Source of the DNA: Baffinella frigidus
Lineage: Eukaryota > Cryptophyceae > Cryptomonadales > Baffinellaceae
Assembly: GCA_026770585.1 (NCBI GenBank)
Contig: MU647949.1
Location: forward strand, 2,327 to 33,857
Direction: 5' to 3'
DNA: 31,531 nucleotides
The position numbers were made by a program, and so were the translations under genes. The notes beneath the pieces are model-generated. The model was not told the origin of the DNA. It saw only the letters and a list, made by a program, of their open reading frames with translations, and searched no databases. This document shows positions 9,517-17,345 of this stretch, piece after piece (position 1 is the stretch's first letter; each line of letters begins with the position of its first letter).

Positions 9517-12500
9517 CTGGTCCAGAAAGTGTGTGTCAGTCGACCACAGGGGTACCTCGCTCATAAGAAACCGACCCTCCCTAGGACCCTACAGTAGGGC
9601 TATGCGTAGGGCCCTATGATGGTCCAAGGGGGTGGGCGTTTTCTTGTGGGCGAGGTCCCCTGTAGGCGTGATGGCACCTTGAAGGTTCGAGAGTAATAAA
9701 CCCTGATGGGAGCGTGCGTGTGCAAGAGTTCGAGATAGCCCGGTGGCAGGAGGCAGGACGTGAGATTACAAGTTTTGATTGCAATCAAGACACTGGTCTA
9801 TTTCAACAACACACGCACAATTATGTTTTATCTCGTACGTGGCGGACGGGCGATGAATCAACCTAACTCGCCCTAGGCAGGTCCTGGGGCCCTACCGTAG
9901 GGCGTATGCATCTACTCGCCACTTGAGGGATACACATTTGGGTCTGGATGGGGGGGGGGGAGGAGAAGGCAGGACCTGCTTGGTTCTCTGGGGACAGAGC
10001 TCGGGGTGAGCTTGCATGACCAGGTGCGGGAACGAGGTCCCGAAGTAGGCGCCATCTGTCGCGGCCTGCCGATCGCCGTGGGAACACTTGAGCACTTTCA
10101 GGCCCAAATATTGACACCGACGCCGCTTCAAAGGGACTCGTTCGAAGCCTGATTTCCAATCTGGATTCCTCTCAGCGTCACCTCTCTCCACAAAGTGGAC
10201 TACGGACCTATCAAAAGTCAACTTACCATGTGGGTATTTAACTTTAAGGATTTTATCATGCAAAATTGGTCACGTTACCGCTAAATATAGGGGTCCCGAA
10301 AGGCTCGAAGTCCACCGTGTGGCTTGGTCCCTTTCTTTGGAAAACATTGACTTACAGAACATGAGAGGGTAGGGTGGTCACGCCGCGTGAGTAGTCCGAA
10401 CAGATGCTAGCATCAGGCATCAGCTTTTCCGTAGTCCCGCTCACCTGTACCCTTTCAATAAAGCACCTCTCTGTCTGTCTGTCTGTCTGTCTGTCTCTGT
10501 CTCTCTCTCCCTCTCTCTATCTCCCTCCCTCCCTCTCTCTGTCTCTCTGTCTCTACCTCCCCCCCCCCTCCTCGCTGGCCCCCTTTCGCTTTCTCTCTCT
10601 CTCTCGCGCGATGGTGGGAGGCGACTTTTCGTGAAGACTTGGGGAGGTAGATGTCATTGCACTTCGGACAGAAGCATTTGACCGTCACCTTGTTTAGGGT
10701 TCAGGATTTAGGGTTTAGGGTTTGGGGTTTAGGGTTCAGGGTTTAGGGTTTGTGGTTTGTGGTTTGTGGTTTGGGGTTTGGGTTGTAGGGCTTTTAGGGT
10801 GTAAGGTGTGGGGTGTGGGGTTGAGGGTTTAGGGTTTAGGATTTAGGGTTTAGGGTTTCGGGTTCAGGGAACCTTGTGCGGCACGTCACTCCGCCCCACT
10901 GGTAACATCGCCTGGTGCAGGGTTTCAGGTTTCAGGTTTCAGGTTTCAGGTTTCAGGTTTCAGGTTTCAGGTTTCAGGTTTCAGGTTTCAGGTTTAGGGT
11001 TTAGGGTTTAGAATTTAGGGTCTAGGGTCTAGGGTTTAGGGTTTAGGGCTTAGGGTTTGGGGTTTAGGGTTTAGGGTTTAAGGTTTGGGGTTTAGGAGTT
11101 AGGGTTGAGGGCCGAGGGTGAAGTGAGGAGGGCGAACCTGGCCCTCGCACAGCACTCGCGGACAGCGCCCAAATTCGGTCCGCTTCAATTTTTCGATCTG
11201 CACCGGGAAATTGGTTTCAATAAAGGTCTCTCTCTCACACTCCGAGTTGGTTTTAATCAACATTTTTTCTCTCACTGAGGCCCCATTTTACCAACCCAAT
11301 TTCTGCTGCCGGGGTTGATCTGTTCTCACCGCACAAAATGTTTGGAACAGGGGCCTCAGTACAGTCAGGGCAGCTAAAACACAAGACTGAGGAAACCAGA
11401 CCGTCCCAGACAGAGCTAGGACTCTGCGCCGCGAGGGTGTTGGTCCTCACCTCCAGAGGGCTGGAGGTGAGGACCAACACCCAGCGATGACCATCACCCA
11501 ACCTGCACTGCCTGCCCAAACCTCGCGCTCTCAACCCACCCATCTTCTGCATCCATCCTTTTCCTCGCCCACAGCTGAGAGCGGGGCTGCAGAGCGAATT
11601 AAATTCCTGGTACAAACAACCTTGACACCTCGAAACCCGAGATCGGACAAGTTTTCCAGGATTCGATCTACCATCTGGTTGATGCCGCGGGCGGTGTTGG
11701 TCCTTGCTGTTCCAGCACGGATTGATTCTTCCTCGGCCTGAGATGAGAGGTGCGGTTGCTCGCTGTTGCTCGCTGTAGCTCGCGGAGAGGGGCGAGCGGG
11801 ACAGTACCATCTGGTTCATGCCGCGGGCGGTATTGATGAAGCGGGCGTGTATCAGCCCATAGAGCACCTCTGCTGCCGACTCCACCTGCGCCCACCACCA
11901 CACCAAAATCATCATCCCCTTGCAGTTGCCACAATATTTCTCAAATGCTTACCTAAATAAAAGGTGTGCAGTGCGAAACAGCACACGCATTCTGGGTCGT
12001 TTCCGGGGTCCTGTCCGGATTGGACACGATAGCTTATCCCATCTCGTGTGGCCTCGCAGACGAATCACCGGGGGGATACCCCCATGCGGTTGCTGTGCAG
12101 TGCTTGCGCGGTGTTTTGTGTTTTGTGTTGTGTGTTGGGCAGCGTGGCCTACTCCTCGGGGCGGAAGAAGCTTCGCCGCTCCGTGACAATACTCCTTATC
12201 ATCGCCACTTTTCACTGCTGGGCATCATGGTCCATCTATGCATCGCAACGAATTTCTGGAGGACCACCCCCAAGGGAGCGAGGGCAAACGTCAACGCTGA
12301 CAGAGGGGGAACGTCAACGCTGACACACGCACTTGACGCATTTCACTGTCTCGGTTTCCCCGTTTGCTCCAGGGAGATACCGCCGCACGATACCTATCCC
12401 GGTTTGCGAAACAATCGAAAAGCTTCAGTCAGTGGGTGCTTGGGGGGGGGCTCAGTGCCGAACCATGCCGAGCCGAGACCGTCTTAAGGCGCATATCAGA

Positions 12501-13617
12501 TTGTATCACTCAATTTAAAACTCGCAAGTAAAAGAAGAAGAAGAACAAGACGACAAAGAAGAAGAAGAAGAAGAAACAATAAATAAATATAAAAAAACAG
12601 CAAAAGGTGTGTGTGTGTGGGGGGGGGTGATGACCAGCTCTTGTTGGTCCTCGGTGAGCAGCTCATCCTGAGGTGTCTCCACGTCCAAGATGATGTCCAG
12701 CGCGTAGTCATAGTACGGCACCTGTCAGGGTTTTAGGTGTTTCAACAGGTTGTGAACCATCACCAGGTTATGAGGTATCGGATGAGAGTAGTACGGCATC
12801 TGCTCAGGTTATGGATCAGGCACCATATCAACACAACAGGTTATGGTCTTTCAACAGGTTATGAAGTATCGAACAGGTTATCGGACATCGAAAGGTTATG
12901 AGGTATCAGAGAAGAGGAGGCCACCCTGCCCGGTCCAGATGCTGTTTTCGGGAAACAGGGTTGCGGGTTGAGGAAAGAGAGTGACGACAGGTTATGACGC
13001 CCCACAGAGGCGCGCGGCCATGCGTTGGAGGGCAGAGTGTGGCAACCAGGCCAGAGTTTGCGGCAACCAGAACAGCATGCCGGTATTCGCAGACCAACAT
13101 GCTACGTTTTGCTGCCCTTTCCGTGTCAAAGGGTGCGCGAAGCCGAGCGGAGGTCCCGCTACATAATAGCTACCCTGTTTGTTGGCTCTGCCGTCCATTT
13201 CGTTACACTCTGGCTTGTACCCGGTGGTCACGTATTTTGGAAGACCCCCTAAAGGTCCGAACGGTGAGCAAGGTCCCAACAGTGAGCAAGATCCGAAGGG
13301 TGAGCACCGATCAGGCGAGGGGGCGTGCAACATCGAGCTCTGCCTTGCTCGGGTTCACCGACTATCCTCACGTTGACATGCCGCATCTAAGGTACATATC
13401 CGTCAACTTTGGCTGGAAACGAGCCCGGGCTCTTTTCGGCTCTTTTCCAAATTGGAGAGGCGAAAAAGACAGAGGCAGCGGTAGAACCTGGGAGCCGAGA
13501 CCGGTGAGGTTGAAGTCATCCTGCACGTAGTCTTCCGCTACCTGTCCCACTCCAGAGAAACGTCAGACTGCCGCACACATCCCGAGCGAGAGAGAATTCG
13601 AGAGAGAGAGAGAGAGG

Positions 13618-13659
<42 letters not shown>

Positions 13660-14190
13660 GAGACAGATAGCGAGAGCGCGCGCGCGAGACACAGCCCTCT
13701 GGCTGGCGCACACCACGGACAGCCGCACAACCAAAGCACTCTCCTCAGACGCGCTCATCTCCCAACCGTGTGTGCCTCCGTCGGTGCTTCCAGGTGTGCG
13801 GTGTGAGGTGCGCGGGCGGTGGTTGGGGAGTGGCCGGGTGAGTCGAGGGCGTAGGAGCACCTCGGTGAAGAAGGGGTTCAGGGTTCAGGGTGTAGGGTTC
13901 AGGGTTCAGGGTTTAGAGTTCAGGGTGTAGTGTTCAGGGTGTAGTGTTCTGGGTTTAGGGTTCAGGGTTTAGGGTTTAAGAGTTGGAGTTTAGAGTTTAG
14001 GGTTTAGGGTTTAGGGTTTCGGATTTAGAGTTTAGGGCGTGGGAGGACCTCGGTGAAGAACTCGTTTCCCTGGAGAGAGCAGAACCACTGGATCCACGTC
14101 ACCTCCGCGGACCCCTCCGATGACACTGGCAGGGTTCTGGGTGTGAGATTTCGGGTTTCGGGTTGCGACCATGCCGATCGGGTTGCGACC
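9463..14190 (-). CDS. CSNK2B: Casein kinase II (CK2) regulatory subunit beta
   Basis: Regulatory subunit of the tetrameric Ser/Thr kinase CK2: it dimerises through a zinc finger and docks two catalytic alpha subunits. Nine exons give about 199 residues (the family is usually about 215 in animals). Blocks in order: [45 protein letters not shown], a short acidic loop ([14 protein letters not shown]), [67 protein letters not shown] and [10 protein letters not shown]. All four zinc cysteines (CPRVLC, CPKC) are present. The eight introns between exons 1 and 9 are all phase 0. The first codons are uncertain: ATG at 14190 reads through in frame, but telomere-like sequence before 14125 suggests an upstream exon joined at ccAG. 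The C-terminus stops soon after the YGF block, shorter than animal homologues. Symbol by homology. Confidence 0.95.
9543..9668. repeat. Foldback element
   Basis: Arms of about 50 bp: CCACAGGGGTACCTCGCTCA at the left pairs with TGTGGGCGAGGTCCCCTGTA at the right, and the pairing continues through the AAGAAA/TTTCTT and CCTAGGACC/GGTCCAAGG segments. Lies in the last CK2 beta intron. Confidence 0.85.
9837..9935. repeat. Dispersed element related to 2853-2950
   Basis: Shares TACGTGGCG at the left, an internal CCTACxxTAGGG block and CTCGCCACTTxAGGGATA at the right; outer ends are partly inverted copies. Confidence 0.75.
9976..10065 (-). CDS. CSNK2B: CK2 beta, exon 8
   Basis: 30 codons, ggcAG to CAG|GTCCTG. 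Carries [20 protein letters not shown], the conserved block after the zinc finger. Confidence 0.95.
10472..10612. repeat. CT-rich simple repeat
   Basis: CTGT then CTCTCTC tracts in the intron between CK2 beta exons 7 and 8. Confidence 0.95.
10626..10688 (-). CDS. CSNK2B: CK2 beta, exon 7 (second half of zinc finger)
   Basis: 21 codons, acaAG to [30 protein letters not shown] then K. CPKC supplies two zinc ligands. Confidence 0.95.
10690..10866. repeat. Interstitial TTTAGGG tract with variants
   Basis: Units TTTAGGG, TTCAGGG, TTTGTGG and others; in the CK2 beta sense strand it reads CCCTAAA. Confidence 0.95.
10873..10911 (-). CDS. CSNK2B: CK2 beta, exon 6 (39 nt)
   Basis: [13 protein letters not shown] between accAG and AAG|GTTCCC, matching the family's PMLPIGLSDIPG block. 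A small exon buried in telomere-like repeats on both sides. Confidence 0.9.
10918..11116. repeat. TTTCAGG array then TTTAGGG tract
   Basis: About ten successive TTTCAGG heptamers (10921-10993) pass abruptly into TTTAGGG units (10993-11116). The local homogeneity of the variant suggests array expansion in place. Confidence 0.95.
11138..11197 (-). CDS. CSNK2B: CK2 beta, exon 5 (first half of zinc finger)
   Basis: 20 codons: [20 protein letters not shown], gcAG to CAG|GTTCGC. CPRVLC supplies two zinc ligands. Confidence 0.93.
11274..11360. repeat. Small element with 11-bp terminal inverted repeats
   Basis: ACTGAGGCCCC at 11274-11284 and GGGGCCTCAGT at 11350-11360 are exact inverses. Intronic and non-coding. 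Confidence 0.75.
11435..11482. repeat. Perfect 22-bp-arm hairpin
   Basis: Arms 11435-11456 and 11461-11482 are exact reverse complements around the 4-nt loop AGGG. The stem contains GGTGTTGGTCC, a piece that also occurs at the 11672-11706 echo. Confidence 0.97.
11672..11699 (-). repeat. CSNK2B: Tail echo of CK2 beta exon 4
   Basis: On the plus strand, CATCTGGTTGATGCCGCGGG and the following GCGGT repeat the end of exon 4 (CATCTGGTTCATGCCGCGGG at 11808), donor side included. Lies downstream in the gene's sense. Confidence 0.88.
11808..11885 (-). CDS. CSNK2B: CK2 beta, exon 4
   Basis: 26 codons: [20 protein letters not shown] then RGMNQM, gcAG to ATG|GTACTG. The most diagnostic block of the family. 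Confidence 0.96.
11886..12634 (-). other. Intron 3 of CK2 beta
   Basis: No supported exon. Ends near a GAA/A-rich tract (12530-12600) and GT/G runs (12607-12628). Confidence 0.5.
12635..12721 (-). CDS. CSNK2B: CK2 beta, exon 3 (acidic loop)
   Basis: 29 codons: [15 protein letters not shown] then [14 protein letters not shown]; acAG to CTG|GTCATC. Confidence 0.94.
12722..12998. repeat. AACAGGTTATG minisatellite with a head echo of exon 3
   Basis: Irregular units around CAGGTTATGxxGTATCG. At 12789-12809 the plus strand reads GTAGTACGGCATCTGCTCAG, a diverged copy of the exon 3 head plus acceptor (ATAGTACGGCACCTGTCAGG at 12712-12731). Confidence 0.8.
13300..13480. repeat. Dispersed element, family C (inverted copy)
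   Basis: Carries GTACATATCCGTCAACTTTGG and CCAAATTGGAGAG, the reverse of GTTGACGGATTTGTACC seen at about 19195-19340 and 23060-23190. Confidence 0.7.
13488..13541 (-). CDS. CSNK2B: CK2 beta, exon 2
   Basis: 18 codons: [18 protein letters not shown], gacAG to CAG|GTTCTA. Confidence 0.95.
13585..13672. repeat. GA simple repeat
   Basis: AGAG/GGGA tract in CK2 beta intron 1. Confidence 0.95.
13847..13872 (-). repeat. CSNK2B: Tail echo of CK2 beta exon 1
   Basis: GGGCGTAGGAGCACCTCGGT then GAAGAA copies the end of exon 1 with its donor flank (GGGCGTGGGAGGACCTCGGT at 14037). A TTTAGGG/TTCAGGG tract lies between the copies. Confidence 0.88.
13873..14038. repeat. Interstitial TTTAGGG/TTCAGGG tract
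   Basis: About 165 bp of telomere-like heptamers and variants in CK2 beta intron 1; the sense strand reads CCCTAAA/CCCTGAA. Confidence 0.95.
14049..14125 (-). CDS. CSNK2B: CK2 beta, exon 1 (first recognised)
   Basis: [20 protein letters not shown] then EFFTE, ending GAG|GTCCTC. Bounded by ccAG at 14126 if an upstream exon exists; otherwise it extends to ATG 14190. CGCCATGGTCGCAACCC there occurs twice in tandem. Confidence 0.88.
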
Positions 14191-14539
14191 ATGGCGAGGT
14201 GCCCAACCCCACGCGTGCGCACCGTCAATCTAATGCGAAACCATATTCAATCTAAAACACCGGTGTGTGCTATCTCAAGGGCGTAATTTGGTGTGGTAGC
14301 CTCGACACATCGTTACCATACCACAAAACCCACCCACACGATAACAAACAAGGAGATTGAAATCAAATCGGGGTCGACATGCAATGCGCGTTTCGCCCTG
14401 GCGGGTGGTTGGAGTCACGCCTGCGGACCTCATGCCGGGTGACTTCTGGCCCCTCTCTCCGGATTCGAGTCGAAGGCTGGGGGATTCAGGAGAGACTCCA
14501 TGCACCTTTCTGTCGGCACCACTCCCGAAGAGTGGCACA

Positions 14540-14816
14540 GGGTCACGACAGGCAACACTCCCGAACAGTCGCTTACGGTCGGGCCTGCCTCAGGACTTCC
14601 GCACAGTTGGACACGGTGGGGAAAGGCGAACCATCACTAGGGTCGGGCCCGCCTCACGACTCACTAGCACAGGGCCGGGCGCGCCGCAGGACTAACGCAC
14701 AGTTGGACAAGGTGGGGAAATGCGAATCCCACCTCAGGACTAGGGCCGGGCGCGCCGCAGGACTGACCCTCGGCCGCGAATCAGGACCAAGGGCGGGCTC
14801 GCCTCAGGACTTACGG
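14540..14816. repeat. Degenerate tandem repeat
   Basis: Units built from GGGCCGGGCGCGCCGCAGGA, CGCACAGTTGGACAxGGTGG and CTCAGGACT, about 115 bp per long unit, at least two and a half copies. It keeps a plus-strand frame open but the translation is only repeat. Confidence 0.85.
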
Positions 14817-15021
14817 TCTCCTCTGTGCCGAGGTGGCAGTGAGCGGCGATGTGAGGGTAATGGAAAACACGAAAAGAGCAAGGTGAGGGTCGGGTTTCGA
14901 CGGACCCTCGTTGGAGACAGCATCCTCGCGCGGGTCAACCTCCCGAACCCGACGCCCCCCCTGAGCCTTCTCCTCTGAGGGCCTGTCAGGGCTGTGCGTG
15001 TGTTTGGGGGTGTCATTGTGG

Positions 15022-15130
15022 CCTTGCGTTTGGGTTTGGGTTTGTGTTTGGGGGCGTGGGTTTGGGTTTGGGGTGCGGGTTTGGGTTTGGGGTGCAGGGT
15101 TGAGGGTGTGGCTTTGGGGTGCAGGGTGCA
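15022..15130. repeat. TTTGGG-type telomere-like tract
   Basis: Degenerate GGGTTTGGG/GGGTGCAGGG repeats ending at the stop codon of the minus-strand gene at 15134. Confidence 0.9.
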
Positions 15131-15133
15131 GGG

Positions 15134-15256
15134 TTACAACATCCAGCGGTGAGCGCATTGCTTGCCCTTGAGAACAAAGGCACATCCCTTCACCTCGACG
15201 GAGTCGCAAGTCATTTCAATGACCCTGGCTTCCGAACTCGAAAGCAGATGTCCAAT
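15134..15256 (-). CDS. Minus-strand candidate, last exon
   Basis: 40 codons and TAA after tccAG, with SSSEARVIEMTCDSVEVKG and KGKQCAHRWML. Mixed codon use and three Cys. Confidence 0.5.
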   Translation of the reverse strand: MGHLLSSSEARVIEMTCDSVEVKGCAFVLKGKQCAHRWML

Positions 15257-16291
15257 CTGGAATGGCCGTGTGACACGGGGGTGGCGGGCGGGGGGCGCAC
15301 CCGCGCTCTCTTCGGTTCGCTCCCGCCCCACGGTTCTCGCCCGCCTCGCCCTGTCACGCGAATACGCTTCACTTTCTCACCCAGAACATCCACTCTTTTC
15401 GACGCTCTGGCGTCCGGGGAAACGGATGTCGATGTGTTAAAGAGTTTTTTGTGTTTTGGGGACCATGTAAAGTGTGAAACTCATGTCAAATCCAACATGT
15501 CTCTGGATGAAGAATGCTGCAGGGCGGGGTGTGAGATGTCCACAGGGGGAGGCTGGTCTCCTCAAAATGGTGTGATCTCAAGAGAGACACGAGTCACACG
15601 CGTCTTCTCTCAACTCAAGTGAGTTTCGCGGTGAGGCATCGCATCTGATGTTTCGTGAATGGATCGCATCTGATCAACGTGTTTCTCGGCAACGCCTCAC
15701 GCACGAGAACCTGTGCTGAATCCTCACAACAGGCCCCGGGACCTCAAGAACCACCGCACAAGGTGTCGAGCGTTTAGATGTCGGCGCTTCGGGTAAGGGA
15801 GGCTCCCACATCAGCGAAACGGAAATGAGATTGCTTCCCCCTGCGTCCCATCACTTGGACAGCGCTCGGAATCAGGACTAGTTATCCACCACAGAACCTC
15901 ACGTGCAGGGAGGCCGGCAACAGGACACGGGATTTCGTAATGACTACACCGTGTGCAGATAGGTTGACGGCTCCGTGCTCGAAGGCGGTCAGCATTCCCA
16001 AAGGGAAGGGGCGGGGATCCTGTCAGTGCTTGCGGCGTCGCACCCCGAAGGGCGAAAGAGAGACGCTCCGCAAGAAACAGCCCTCGAGGCCCTTCGATGA
16101 GCAAGCTGTCGACACATTCGCACGCGGACCGATCTCACCAACTTCGTTTCGAAACGCCTCTGCCCGAGCCCAGTTACGGATGCCAATTCTACGAATTCTC
16201 GCTGCTGGCAAAGATCCAGGAAACATGAAAAGGTTTGCGCACCTCGTGCATGTCGCCCTCCTCCAGTCTCACCAGAAGGCTCCCGGAGCAG
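15134..16291 (-). CDS. Unrecognised minus-strand gene (candidate, five exons, 5' partial)
   Basis: Not recognised. Reading AG...GT blocks on the minus strand gives five phase-compatible pieces, about 153 residues, ending at TAA 15134-15136. The most protein-like pieces are LLVRLEEGDMHE, QREFVELASVTGLGQRRFET, LLIEGPRGLFLAERLSFALR and SSSEARVIEMTCDSVEVKG. The first two introns would be only 37-38 nt, unlike the rest of the window. It may be a genuine compact gene, a decayed gene, or partly chance. No start codon assigned; it would share the 16.3-17.3 kb gap with the coiled-coil gene. Confidence 0.42.
15381..15406 (-). CDS. Minus-strand candidate, 26-nt exon
   Basis: gccAG to TGG|GTGAGA; phase-compatible joining gives RRKEWMFW before the last exon. 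Weak because so short. Confidence 0.3.
15772..15870. repeat. Dispersed repeat, inverted partner of 17080-17156
   Basis: Its reverse complement shares GATGGGACGCAGGGG-like and GAGCCTCCCTTACCCGAxGC/GCCGACATCT blocks with 17080-17156. Confidence 0.8.
15903..16105 (-). CDS. Minus-strand candidate, main exon
   Basis: From gacAG, LLIEGPRGLFLAERLSFALR then a Pro/Arg/Cys-containing region to the donor GCAC|GTGAGG. A 24-nt in-frame piece (16020-16043) looks like a GT...AG micro-intron but reads through equally well. Confidence 0.42.
16143..16204 (-). CDS. Minus-strand candidate, exon
   Basis: QREFVELASVTGLGQRRFET between tgccAG and ACGAA|GTTGGT; phase 2 out, matching the next piece. Confidence 0.42.
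16243..16291 (-). CDS. Minus-strand candidate, first exon seen
   Basis: CSGSLLVRLEEGDMHE between cgcAG and GAG|GTGCGC. Upstream exons not found. Confidence 0.38.
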
Positions 16292-16770
16292 CTGCGGTGC
16301 GCGCCCGAACTGTCAGTGTCTTCGCTGCCTCAGTACAGTGAAGAGGGGCTAGTGTTCAACGAGTCGCACTTCCGAAGGCTAAATTAGCTGCACGGTGGGA
16401 CTGATGGAACGCTCAGGGGAGGACCTAGCCAGCGTCCAAGCGAAAAAGAGCGCAACTCCCCGAAAAAAAACGCTAGTCGCATGCCCCGCGAAACTCACGC
16501 CGCACCCCTAGCGTGGAATCTTCCGTACCCTTAGCAGGGATTTACGCGGCCACACGCAATCGATTCTGCACGTTCTGTCTCAATAGGGGCCTTCTACGAT
16601 TTCACGGTTGCGGGCTGCTGCGGATGGTGGGAGATAGGGCAAACCTGCAGGCTGTGTCGTATCGGTGAAGAAGGCCTGTGTCGCGGCTCCTCCCTTTCGC
16701 CCCCGCGATTCCCTGCTTGAATTCTGTCAACTTTGCCGTTCAAGTTAATTTAATCCCAATTTTTGTCAGG

Positions 16771-16882
16771 AATACGATTTTGGTGTATCTTAAAGTTGAT
16801 AAATAAGACAGTCGCCCATCTAGCCTTCATTTATAGCCTTAATATATACCAAAATAGGATCGGGAATCCCCGAAATCGTATT
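16771..16882. repeat. AT-rich imperfect inverted repeat
   Basis: AATACGATTTTGGTGTATCT at 16771 pairs with AAATCGTATT (16873-16882) and TTAATATATACCA (16839-16851). The sequence from 16735 to 16945 is much more AT-rich than its surroundings. Confidence 0.8.
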
Positions 16883-17079
16883 TCTCCGAGATGAGATTTG
16901 ACCATCAAATATTTGGAAAAAAACATTTGAAATTCCTTTTGAAATCAGGACGTTTGCGTGGAGCTCGTACTCGCTTCCAGTCCGCCGAGAGCCTTGAGCG
17001 ATGGGCAAGGTGGACGCGGTCACCCCACCCCCGCCCCTCTGTTCTGCACCAGAACCCTCTCAGTAGACAGTGACGACGC

Positions 17080-17156
17080 TGTCCCAGTTATGGGACGCAG
17101 GGGTTGCGTTTTCTGATGAGGAGCCTCCCTTACCCGAGGCGCCGACATCTCACCTC
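17080..17156. repeat. Dispersed repeat, inverted partner of 15772-15870
   Basis: GAGCCTCCCTTACCCGAGGC and GCCGACATCT match the reverse strand of 15775-15820. Confidence 0.8.
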
Positions 17157-17273
17157 TCGCCAATTAGTGCGGTGGTTCAACTGGGTGCTCGCCAGAGGCC
17201 ACCGAACGCTGAACTCGAAGCGCTGTCCTGACTCTCCTTCCTTCTCCTGACTCTCCTTCCTGCAAAACAGCAG

Positions 17274-17345
17274 GTGGCGGTGGCGGAGTGCGGGGATGCC
17301 AAGGAGAAGAGCCTCAAGATGTTCCTTGCTGAGGCGCGCCAGCAG
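17274..17345 (+). CDS. Coiled-coil gene, exon 1 (first seen)
   Basis: 24 codons, gcAG to CAG|GTGCGT: VAVAECGDAKEKSLKMFLAE then ARQQ. Phase 0 start implies upstream exons or a missed start. Confidence 0.8.

Larger units (their letters stand above)
14191..15133. other. Intergenic region 5' of CK2 beta
   Basis: Should hold the CK2 beta promoter; no TATA-like box identified. Contains a tandem repeat (14540-14816) and a TTTGGG-rich tract (15022-15130). Confidence 0.5.
16292..17273. other. Divergent intergenic region
   Basis: Likely upstream region of both the minus-strand candidate and the coiled-coil gene. Contains an AT-rich inverted repeat (16771-16882) and a dispersed repeat copy (17080-17156). 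ATG 17001 (MGKVDAVTPPPPL) is a possible but unproven start for the plus-strand gene. Confidence 0.45.

Noticed and set aside
11253-11915. 220-codon minus-strand frame as one exon
   Set aside because: Only 11808-11885 matches CK2 beta. The remainder includes a tail echo and a perfect hairpin, and the next conserved block (FGRCPRVLC) lies beyond it in another exon.
14379-14978. 199-codon open frame on the plus strand
   Set aside because: The translation follows a GC-rich tandem repeat and has no protein-like features.
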